Below, piece by piece: positions 1-6,364 of a DNA stretch of 20,350 nt (positions are counted from its first letter, which is position 1; each line of letters starts with the position of its first letter). The stretch spans positions 1 through 20,350 of the forward strand of contig JAAZAC010000302.1 in NCBI GenBank assembly GCA_012514545.1. The letters are read 5' to 3'. The notes under the pieces are model-generated. The model did no database searches. It was not told where the DNA came from and saw nothing but the letters and a program-made list of their open reading frames with translations. This DNA comes from Actinomycetales bacterium. Lineage in GTDB: Bacteria; Actinomycetota; Actinomycetes; Actinomycetales; Cellulomonadaceae. The position numbers were made by a program, and so were the translations under genes.

Positions 1-1358
1 AGCCCGGCGGCGAGCTCGCCCGGCGAGGACAGCAGCGGCACGCCCAGGCGCGCGAGCGCGGCCCGGTGCGCCGCGAGGGCGTTCTCGGGTCCGCCGCCGG
101 CGACGACGACCCGCCCGGCCAGGCCGCGGACCGCGTCCGCCGGGTCGAGCGCGCCCGGCTCGTCGAGCGCGTACACGCCGACCACGTCGACGGCCGGGTC
201 GGCCCCGACGGCCTCGACGACCTCGGGGAAGGTCGGCCCGGGCCGGCCGGTGTCGACGGGGTTCTCCTGGAAGGTCAGCGGCGGCAGCAGCCCGGCGAGC
301 CGCTCGCGGGTGGCGGGGGCCAGCGGCGGCAGCGCCACGCCGCGCGCGCCGAGCGCGTCGGCCACGACGAGGCCCGGCCCCGCCTGCCCGGTGACCACGC
401 CGACGCCCACCCGCTCGGCGGGCGCGAGGCGCACGCGGCTGAGCACCGTGAGCGCGACGACCATCTCCTCGAGGCTGTCCACGACCACCGCGCCGGCCTG
501 GCGCAGCGCCGCGCGCGTCAGCGCCCACGAGCCGGTCATCGCGCCCGTGTGCGAGCGGGCGAACGCCGAGACGTCCGAGCGCCCGACGCAGTAGGCGACC
601 ACCGGCGCCCGCTCGACGACGCGCCGCACCGCCGCGACGAGGCGCCGCCCGTCGGCGACGCCCTCGACGTGCAGGCCGACCGCCGTCGTGCCCGGGTCCT
701 CGGCGACGAACCCGAGCACGTCGGCGAAGTCCACGTCGGCGGCGTTGCCGAGGCCGGCGCCGAGCCGCAGGCCGACGCCGGCGCGCGCGAGCAGGAAGGA
801 CACGGCGAGGTTGACGCCGCCCGACTGCGCGACCACGGCGACCGTGCCCGGCGCGAGGTCCGCGACGGCCGGCATGAAGTTCGCGGTCGTCCGGTCGACG
901 GGGTTCATGAAGCCCGACGTGTTGGGCCCGAGCAGCCGGATCCCGGCCTCGCGCGCGACGCCGAGCGCCCGGTCCTGCAGGCGCGCGCCCTCGGGCCCGG
1001 CCTCCGCGAACCCGCCCGCGCAGACGACGGCGGCCCGCACCCCGGCCACGGCGGCGTCGGCGAGCACGCCCGGGACGGCGTCGGGCGGCACGACGAGGAC
1101 CGCGAGGTCGGTGCCCGGCACGTCGCGCACCGAGCCGACCACGGGCCGGCCGAGCACGGTCCCGCGCGCCCGGGGGTTGACCGCGTGCAGCGGGCCGGGG
1201 AACGCCCGCAGCGCCCGGAGCATGGCGTGGCCCGCCTTGCCCGGGTCGGCGGAGGCGCCCACGACGGCGATGCTCGCGGGCCGGAAGAGTGGGGCCAGCG
1301 GTCGGGGGTCCGCTCCCGGGGCGGTGGCCGCCGACCCGGCCGCCGGGGCAGCCGTCAC
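1..1358 (-). CDS. Acyl-CoA ligase, NDP-forming (acetate-CoA ligase family), 3'-truncated by window edge
   Basis: Predicted to convert an organic acid, CoA and ATP to acyl-CoA with ADP and phosphate through a phosphohistidine. About 452 codons are visible; the C-terminal part is beyond the left edge. Residues about 23-145 look like a CoA-binding Rossmann domain (FRPASIAIVGAS near 25-36, LLGPNTSGF near 142-150). Residues 170-300 look like a succinyl-CoA-ligase flavodoxin domain with the motif RSHTGAMTGS, whose His near 270 matches the phosphorylated His of this family. The ATP-grasp part typical of fused members is not visible. The GTG start lies in a GTGA overlap with the stop of the upstream hydrolase gene, so the two are probably translationally coupled. 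The acid used cannot be told from sequence. The family is confident; the substrate is unknown. Confidence 0.85.
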   Translation of the reverse strand, partial: MTAAPAAGSAATAPGADPRPLAPLFRPASIAVVGASADPGKAGHAMLRALRAFPGPLHAVNPRARGTVLGRPVVGSVRDVPGTDLAVLVVPPDAVPGVLADAAVAGVRAAVVCAGGFAEAGPEGARLQDRALGVAREAGIRLLGPNTSGFMNPVDRTTANFMPAVADLAPGTVAVVAQSGGVNLAVSFLLARAGVGLRLGAGLGNAADVDFADVLGFVAEDPGTTAVGLHVEGVADGRRLVAAVRRVVERAPVVAYCVGRSDVSAFARSHTGAMTGSWALTRAALRQAGAVVVDSLEEMVVALTVLSRVRLAPAERVGVGVVTGQAGPGLVVADALGARGVALPPLAPATRERLAGLLPPLTFQENPVDTGRPGPTFPEVVEAVGADPAVDVVGVYALDEPGALDPADAVRGLAGRVVVAGGGPENALAAHRAALARLGVPLLSSPGELAAG

Positions 1359-2212
1359 CGGGCCCCCGGGCGGTCGGCGTAAGCGACGGCGCCCTCGTCG
1401 GTCACGGTCACCTCGAGGCGGCCGAGCCCCGTGATCTCGACGGCGACGCTGCCGCCCGCGGCGAGCGGGCCGACGCCCGCGGGCGTCCCGGTCGCGATGA
1501 CGTCGCCGGGCTCGAGCGTCATGACGTGGCTCGCGTAGGCGACGAGCTCGCGGACGCCGAAGACCATGTCCGCGGTGCTCGCGTCCTGGCGCAGCTCGCC
1601 GTCGACCCAGCAGCGCAGCCGGAGCGCCTGGGGGTCGCCGACCTCGTCGGCCGTGGTGACCCAGGGGCCGAGCGGCGTGAACGTGTCGAACGACTTGCGC
1701 GTCGACCGGTCCTCGCCGGACCGCACGGTGATGTCGAGGAGCGGGACGTACCCGAACACGTGGTCCAGCGCCCGATCCGCCGCCACGTGCCGGGCCGTGC
1801 GGCCGATGACGACGCCGAGCTCGCCCTCCTGGTCAGTGCGCACGTCGCGGTAGGGCAGCCGGACCGGCCCGCCGGGCCCGACGACGGACGTGCCCGCCTT
1901 GAGGAACACGCCGAGGTCCGCGACCGTGTGCTGCTCGCGCATCTCGGCCTGGTGGTCGCGGTAGTTCACGGGCGCGCCCACGACCTTGCCGGGCCGCGGC
2001 AGCGGCGCGTCGAGCGCCGCGCCGTCGAGCGGGCGGGACGGGAGCGCCGCGAGGTCGAGCGCGCGGAGCTCGGCCGCGGGGTCGTCGCGCTCGAGCAGGG
2101 CCTGCAGCGGGCCGCGCCGGTCGACCGCCAGGCCCAGGGCGTCGGTGACGTCCACGAGGCGGTCGTCGGCGACCACGGCGAGGCGCGTCCCGGCCACGCT
2201 GGCTAGCCTCAT
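1355..2212 (-). CDS. Fumarylacetoacetate hydrolase (FAH) family protein
   Basis: A 285-residue member of the FAH superfamily, which hydrolyses C-C bonds of acylpyruvates or decarboxylates related diketo acids using a divalent metal. The visible signature includes PVNYRDHQAEM (about 81-91, with the lid His 87 and Glu 90), metal ligands Glu129, Glu131 and Asp160 in DQEGELGVVIG and LLDITVR, the Lys173 region KSFDTFTPLGPW, and GDVIATGTPAGVG near the C-terminus. It is the first gene of a minus-strand pair with the NDP-forming CoA ligase and is divergent from the PaaX-type regulator across 106 bp. It is a paralogue of the fumarylpyruvate hydrolase at 13856-14710, with metal ligands at identical residue numbers. 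Its location away from the gentisate operon suggests a different substrate. Confidence 0.88.
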   Translation of the reverse strand: MRLASVAGTRLAVVADDRLVDVTDALGLAVDRRGPLQALLERDDPAAELRALDLAALPSRPLDGAALDAPLPRPGKVVGAPVNYRDHQAEMREQHTVADLGVFLKAGTSVVGPGGPVRLPYRDVRTDQEGELGVVIGRTARHVAADRALDHVFGYVPLLDITVRSGEDRSTRKSFDTFTPLGPWVTTADEVGDPQALRLRCWVDGELRQDASTADMVFGVRELVAYASHVMTLEPGDVIATGTPAGVGPLAAGGSVAVEITGLGRLEVTVTDEGAVAYADRPGAR

Positions 2213-2245
2213 CGTCGTCGACTCCCGCTAGGATTAGGTGACACG

Positions 2246-2275
2246 ACTATTGACGGCCGACGCCGTAAATGTCAA
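2246..2275 (-). promoter_or_regulatory. Candidate promoter for the FAH/CoA-ligase operon
   Basis: On the minus strand a perfect TTGACA (2275-2270) is followed after 18 nt by AATAGT (2251-2246), a 4/6 match to the -10 consensus. The start codon lies about 34 nt beyond. Nested inverted repeats overlap it: TTGAC (2250-2254) with GTCAA (2271-2275), and inside them ACGGC/GCCGT around CGAC. The arrangement suits repressor binding over the promoter. The binding protein is inferred to be the adjacent PaaX-type regulator. Confidence 0.5.
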
Positions 2276-2305
2276 CCATTGCCCACCCCGCGCCCCCGGG
2301 GCGAG

Positions 2306-2312
2306 AAGGAGG
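2306..2312 (+). promoter_or_regulatory. Ribosome binding site that fixes the start of the first PaaX-family gene
   Basis: A full AAGGAGG stands 6 nt upstream of the ATG at 2319. The reading frame stays open 27 codons further upstream, but that extension carries no such site and covers the divergent promoter, so the ATG at 2319 is preferred. Confidence 0.85.
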
Positions 2313-2318
2313 TCCGCG

Positions 2319-3269
2319 ATGACGCGACCCGAGGAGGAGTCCGGCCGGGGTCGGCTCCCGCGGACCCGGCAGGGCTCGCCCCCGAGCCTCCTGCTCACGC
2401 TCCTCGGCGACTACTGGTGGGGGCAGACCGAGCCCCTGCCCTCCGCGGCGCTCGTGGACCTGCTGGCCGACTTCGGGGTGTCCGCCGTCGCGGCGCGCGC
2501 CGCGCTGAGCCGCATGGTCGGGCACGGGCTGCTCGCGTCGTCGCGCAGCGGGCGCAACACCTTCTACCGGCTCACCCCGCGCGGCCAGGACGTCATGCGG
2601 CGGGGCGCGGTGCGCATCACCGAGTTCGGCCGCCCGCGCGAGGACGGCTGGGACGGGCGGTGGAGCCTCGTCGCGTTCTCCGTGCCCGAGGCCAAGCGGT
2701 CGCTGCGCGAGGCCCTGCGCACGCGCCTGCGCTGGCTCGGCTTCGCCCCGCTCTTCGACGCGCTGTGGATCTCCCCGCACGCGCGCCACGACCTCGCGCT
2801 CGCCGAGCTCGCCGACCTCGGCGTCACCACCGCGACCGCGTTCGTCGCGGAGTGGGCCGACCTGCCGACGGCGTCGCTGCCGCCCCAGTCGGCCTGGGAC
2901 CTCGAGGGCCTCGCCGAGCTCTACCGGCGGTTCGTCGCCACGTGGGAACCCACGCGGGCGGCGCTCGGCAAGGGCGCGATCGCCCCGGTCGACGCGCTCG
3001 TCAAGCGCACCGAGATCATGGACGCCTGGCGCGCGTTCCCCGGCCTGGACCCCGACCTGCCGGCCCGGCTGCTCCCGGAGGACTGGCCGCGCGCGCAGGC
3101 CCGCGAGCTGTTCCTGCAGACGTACGAGCAGCTCGGCGCGCCCGCGTCCGTGCGGGTGCGCCAGGTGATCGCGGCCTACGCGCCCGAGCTCGCCGACAAG
3201 GTCGTCCAGTTCTCGGTCACGTCCGACCCGCCCGGCCCGCGGCCGGCGCCGGTGCCCGCGGGCGCCTGA
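2319..3269 (+). CDS. PaaX-family transcriptional regulator
   Basis: A 316-residue regulator of the PaaX (phenylacetate operon repressor) family, which typically releases DNA on binding an aryl- or acyl-CoA. The winged-helix domain spans about residues 22-95 and begins with LLLTLLGDYWW, followed by VSAVAARAALSRMVGHGLL (recognition helix region) and the wing TFYRLTPRG. A PaaX-like central and C-terminal region follows, including WSLVAFSVPE and an effector-binding region with LFLQTYEQLG. The start is fixed by a strong ribosome binding site. It is divergent from the FAH hydrolase and CoA-ligase genes, its likely targets. Its 3' end overlaps the convergent thioesterase gene by 94 nt. Family assignment is firm. 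The CoA ligand and exact targets are inferred. Confidence 0.9.
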   Translation: MTRPEEESGRGRLPRTRQGSPPSLLLTLLGDYWWGQTEPLPSAALVDLLADFGVSAVAARAALSRMVGHGLLASSRSGRNTFYRLTPRGQDVMRRGAVRITEFGRPREDGWDGRWSLVAFSVPEAKRSLREALRTRLRWLGFAPLFDALWISPHARHDLALAELADLGVTTATAFVAEWADLPTASLPPQSAWDLEGLAELYRRFVATWEPTRAALGKGAIAPVDALVKRTEIMDAWRAFPGLDPDLPARLLPEDWPRAQARELFLQTYEQLGAPASVRVRQVIAAYAPELADKVVQFSVTSDPPGPRPAPVPAGA

Positions 3270-3685
3270 GGGGCCCGCGCCTCAGGGGCGGGGGCCTCGG
3301 GGGCAGGGGCCTCGCCCGTCAGCGCCGCGCGCAGCGCGTCCGGCACCGGGCTCGGCCGGTCGTCGGCGTCCACGTGCACGCACGTCGTCGAGCCCTCGAC
3401 GCACACCTCGCCGCCGCGCAGCACCGACCAGCCGTAGGTGATCGACGTGCGGCCGACGGTGGTCGCGCGGATCCGCACCACCACCTCGTCGCCGAACCGC
3501 AGCGGCGCGTGGAACTCCACGGCCACCCGGCGCCGCGGGAAGGTCGTCAGCTCGGGCCAGCCGACGGCGCGCAGCAGCTGGTGCTCGGCCCGCTCGGCCC
3601 AGCGCAGCGCCGTCGTGTGGTGGATGCGCCCGCCCGCGTCGGTGTCGACGAACTCGACGCGGACCGGCTCCTCGTGGGTGACCAT
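3176..3685 (-). CDS. Acyl-CoA thioesterase, 4HBT/YbgC-like hotdog fold, with low-complexity tail
   Basis: Predicted cytosolic thioesterase of 169 residues that hydrolyses an acyl- or aroyl-CoA. The hotdog domain covers about residues 5-130. The motif VEFVDTDAGGRIHHT (10-24) carries the Asp14/Asp16 pair in the position of the catalytic Asp of 4-hydroxybenzoyl-CoA thioesterase. It is followed by the central helix and VEFHAPLRFGDEVVVR. Residues about 131-169 form an Ala/Pro/Gly-rich tail with APEA-like repeats and then a stretch read antisense to the end of the PaaX-type gene. Family members are usually near 130-150 residues, so the tail is extra. The ATG overlaps the SDR stop by one base (TGATG). 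It is the last gene of the CoA-pathway operon, where it probably frees the final acid from CoA. Confidence 0.83.
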   Translation of the reverse strand: MVTHEEPVRVEFVDTDAGGRIHHTTALRWAERAEHQLLRAVGWPELTTFPRRRVAVEFHAPLRFGDEVVVRIRATTVGRTSITYGWSVLRGGEVCVEGSTTCVHVDADDRPSPVPDALRAALTGEAPAPEAPAPEARAPQAPAGTGAGRGPGGSDVTENWTTLSASSGA

Positions 3686-4599
3686 CAGCCCTCCGGCAGG
3701 GGAGGCAGCACGATACCGCTCGCCTGACGGTGCGGCGCGAACGTCGTCCGCCACGCCTCCGCGATCGCGTCGGCCGTCCAGCCGCCGTCGCGGAAGGCGA
3801 CCTCGACCTCGGTCGGGTGGGCGTAGAGCGCGAGCCGGTCGCCGCCGATGGCGATCGCCTGGCCGGTGACGTCCGCGGCGTCGTCGGAGGCGAGCCAGAC
3901 GACGAGCGGGGCGACGTCCTCCGGGCCGCCGAGCGCGTGGTCCCGGCGCACCACCGGCGGCAGGGGCTCGCCCCGCGCGTACGCCTCGGCGACCGGCGCG
4001 TAGAGCGGGATGGTCGCCGTCATGGCGGTGATCGCCGTCGGGACGATCGCGTTGACGGTGACGTTCGCGCGCGCGAGCTCGAGCGACCACGTGCGGGCCA
4101 TCGCGACGATGCCCGCCTTCGCGGCCGCGTAGCTCGTCTGCCCGAAGTTGCCGTGCTGGCCCGCGGGCGACCCGACGAGCACGATCCGCCCGCCATCGCC
4201 CTGCTCGCGCAGGCGGACCGCGGCGGCGCGGCCCGTGGTGAACGCGCCGCGCAGGTGCGTGCCGACGACGAGGTCGAAGTCCTCGTCGCTCGTCTTCCAG
4301 AGCACGCGGTCGCGCAGCACGCCCGCGTTGGCGACGAGCACGTCGAGCCGGCCGAACGCCTCGACGGCCGTGGCGACGAGCCGCTCGGCGGTCTCGGTCG
4401 GGCCGACCGGCGCGACGACCGCGACCGCGCGCCCGCCCGCCCGCTCCACCTGCGCGACGGTCTCGTGCGCGGCGACGGCCTCGACGTCGTTGACGACGAC
4501 GGCGGCCCCCGCGGCGGCCAGCGCCTCGGCGTACGCGCGGCCCAGGCCCCGCCCGGAGCCGGTGACGACGGCGACCTTCCCGGTCAGGTCCGCGCTCAT
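3685..4599 (-). CDS. SDR-family dehydrogenase, probable 3-hydroxyacyl-CoA dehydrogenase
   Basis: A 304-residue classical short-chain dehydrogenase. The cofactor loop TGSGRGLG lies at 13-20. Asp38 at the end of the second strand (VVVND) suggests NAD rather than NADP. NAG is at 91-93, and the catalytic Ser144, Tyr157 and Lys161 are all present. Residues NAGVLRDR and the longer C-terminal extension (about 235-304) resemble the dehydrogenase part of multifunctional enzyme type 2 and actinobacterial 3-hydroxyacyl-CoA dehydrogenases. Its place between a MaoC hydratase and a thioesterase fits the oxidation of a 3-hydroxyacyl-CoA to a 3-ketoacyl-CoA. The ATG overlaps the MaoC stop in an ATGA, so translation is probably coupled. 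The fold and cofactor are well supported; the substrate is inferred from the operon. Confidence 0.87.
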   Translation of the reverse strand: MSADLTGKVAVVTGSGRGLGRAYAEALAAAGAAVVVNDVEAVAAHETVAQVERAGGRAVAVVAPVGPTETAERLVATAVEAFGRLDVLVANAGVLRDRVLWKTSDEDFDLVVGTHLRGAFTTGRAAAVRLREQGDGGRIVLVGSPAGQHGNFGQTSYAAAKAGIVAMARTWSLELARANVTVNAIVPTAITAMTATIPLYAPVAEAYARGEPLPPVVRRDHALGGPEDVAPLVVWLASDDAADVTGQAIAIGGDRLALYAHPTEVEVAFRDGGWTADAIAEAWRTTFAPHRQASGIVLPPLPEG

Positions 4600-5075
4600 G
4601 CGTAGTACCTCACGAGCATCGTGGCCGCGAGCGCGGGCTTGGCCTGCCCCTCCGCCTCGACGACGTTCTCGTAGACGGCCTGCAGCCCGCCGGGCACCTC
4701 GGTCACCTCGGCGAGCGTGGACGTGGCGCGGATGCGCGAGCCGACGCGGACCGGCGCGGGGAACCGCAGGCGGTCCAGGCCGTAGTTGATCCCCGTCCCC
4801 ACGCCGGTGACCTGCACGATCTCGGCCATGAGCGGGACGACGAGCGCGAGCGTGAGGTAGCCGTGCGCGATGGTCCCGCCGAACGGGGTGCGCGCGGCGA
4901 AGTCCGGGTCCAGGTGGACGGGGTTGTGGTCGTCGGTGAGGTCCGCGAAGCGGTTCACCTCGTCCTGGGTGACGGTGCGCCACGACGACGGCCCGAACCG
5001 GGTCCCCACCGCCGCGGGCAGGTCGGCGAGCGCGATCGTGGCGGGGGCGGGCGGGCCGGTGGGGGCGTCGGTCAT
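4596..5075 (-). CDS. MaoC-like (R)-specific enoyl-CoA hydratase
   Basis: A 159-residue single-hotdog MaoC/PhaJ-type hydratase that adds water to a trans-2-enoyl-CoA. The hydratase motif runs through FADLTDDHNPVHLDPDFA (about 43-60), with Asp49 and His54 at the catalytic Asp-x4-His spacing, then TPFGGTIAHGYLTL (63-76). The start is preceded by an AGGCAGGA purine-rich site. A 101-nt gap with no visible terminator separates it from the thiolase, so they are probably cotranscribed. The pairing with an SDR is consistent with (R)-hydroxyacyl-CoA chemistry, since MaoC enzymes make the R isomer and MFE-2-type SDRs oxidise it. Chain length or ring preference cannot be read. Confidence 0.87.
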   Translation of the reverse strand: MTDAPTGPPAPATIALADLPAAVGTRFGPSSWRTVTQDEVNRFADLTDDHNPVHLDPDFAARTPFGGTIAHGYLTLALVVPLMAEIVQVTGVGTGINYGLDRLRFPAPVRVGSRIRATSTLAEVTEVPGGLQAVYENVVEAEGQAKPALAATMLVRYYA

Positions 5076-5176
5076 CGTTCCTGCCTCTCGGTCGGGGCCG
5101 GTGGGCCGCGGGTGGTGGTCGTTGCGGGATCGGGTGGCCGGGTCGGGTGGGGGCGGTCCGGCCGTGGCGCGCGGGC

Positions 5177-6364
5177 TCAGCCGTCCACGCGGAGGACGAC
5201 GGCGCCCGCCGAGTCGCCGGCCGCGCAGCCGGTGAACAGCCCGACGCCGCCGCCGCGCGCGTGCAGGGCGTGCGCGAGCTCGGTGATCGCCCGCACGCCC
5301 GTGGGGCCCTGCGGGTGCCCGTACACGAGCGACGAGCCGTAGGGGTTCATCCGCTCGAGCGGGAACCCGGTCCGCGCGGAGAACCACAGGTCGTTCACCG
5401 CGAACGGGTTGTGCGTGGTGACGACGTCGACGTCGCCGATGCCGAGCCCGGCGTCGGCCAGCGCACGCTCCGCGGCGGGCACGGGCGCCTTGGGCATGAA
5501 CGCCGGCTCGGCGCGCGCGAACCCCGTGGCGAGCACCTGCACGGTCACGCCGTCGCCGAGCTCGCGCGCCCGGTCCGGCGTCGTCACGACGACGCCGCCG
5601 CACCCGTCCGCGGGGTGGGTCTGCGCGCCGTAGGTGACCACGCCGCCCGGCCGCACGGGCTCGAGCGCGGCGAGCCCCTCGGCCGTGGTCGGGTGCACGC
5701 CGTGGTCGGCCTCGAGCCAGTCCTCGCCCCGCTTCCGCCGGATGCGCACGGGGACCATGTACCGCCGCTGGACCGCCCGGTCGTCGGCGAGCGCGCTGCG
5801 GTACTGCTCGTGCCGCAGCAGCGCGACCTCGTCGACCTGGGCCCGCGTGAACCCGCCGTCGGCGGCGGTGTTCTCGGCCGTGTCGTTCATGCTCTGGCCG
5901 GTCGTCGGGTCGAGCTTCATCGGGTCGAGCACCCAGTGCTCGACGACGGGCGCGCCGCCCGGCCGCCGCGCGCTCGCCCACTGCATGAGCGGGCCGTTGC
6001 TCGTCCGGTCCGTGACGACGCCGATGGTCACCTCGTGCGCGCCGAGCTCCACCTGGGTCGCCAGGTGCTCGACGACCGCCGCCGAGGTCGCGCAGGCCCG
6101 CGCGATCCACGGGCCGCCCGCGTTCCCGGCGCCCAGCCGCCGCGCCACGCCCATGACGCCGTAGAAGCCGTGCTGCTGCGGCACGGTGCAGCCGAGGGCC
6201 CACTCGGTGATCTCCTCGGGCGGCAGGCCGCGGTCGGCGAGGGCCCGGCCGGTGACGTCGACGGCCATGTCGAGCGCGTTGAGCTCGGCGAGGGGGCCCT
6301 GCCACTTCGCGTACGGCGAGGTCCACAGGTACCCGAACGGGACGTACGCGCGCTCGAACCTCAC
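5177..6364 (-). CDS. Thiolase-family protein (3-ketoacyl-CoA thiolase-like)
   Basis: A 395-residue thiolase predicted to cleave a 3-ketoacyl-CoA with CoA, releasing acetyl-CoA or propionyl-CoA. The nucleophilic Cys is Cys91 in ARACATSAA. The HNPFAVND segment occupies the position of NEAFA in biosynthetic and degradative thiolases. The catalytic His350 is in VYGHPQGPTG, and the second Cys380 is in TGCAAGDSAG, where classical enzymes have C-x-GGG-x-G. It is therefore an atypical subgroup with all catalytic residues kept. The GTG start overlaps the ligase stop (GTGA) and sits just after GGAGGAG. Its position between the AMP ligase and the MaoC hydratase fits chain shortening; condensation in the reverse direction is a less likely alternative. 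Confidence 0.86.
   Translation of the reverse strand: MRFERAYVPFGYLWTSPYAKWQGPLAELNALDMAVDVTGRALADRGLPPEEITEWALGCTVPQQHGFYGVMGVARRLGAGNAGGPWIARACATSAAVVEHLATQVELGAHEVTIGVVTDRTSNGPLMQWASARRPGGAPVVEHWVLDPMKLDPTTGQSMNDTAENTAADGGFTRAQVDEVALLRHEQYRSALADDRAVQRRYMVPVRIRRKRGEDWLEADHGVHPTTAEGLAALEPVRPGGVVTYGAQTHPADGCGGVVVTTPDRARELGDGVTVQVLATGFARAEPAFMPKAPVPAAERALADAGLGIGDVDVVTTHNPFAVNDLWFSARTGFPLERMNPYGSSLVYGHPQGPTGVRAITELAHALHARGGGVGLFTGCAAGDSAGAVVLRVDG

Noticed and set aside
66..1382. Long plus-strand open frame opposite the CoA ligase
   Set aside because: The translation is Arg/Gly/Asp-rich with no motifs. The minus strand encodes a recognisable acyl-CoA ligase over the same bases.
2238..2318. Start of the first PaaX-type regulator at 2238
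   Set aside because: That start is a GTG covering the divergent promoter region. The ATG at 2319 has a full AAGGAGG six bases upstream.
3265..3286. Hairpin CCTGAGG/CCTCAGG spanning the stop of the first PaaX-type gene as an intrinsic terminator
   Set aside because: The stem is only 7 bp, there is no following U-tract, and the bases also encode the thioesterase tail. Too weak to call.
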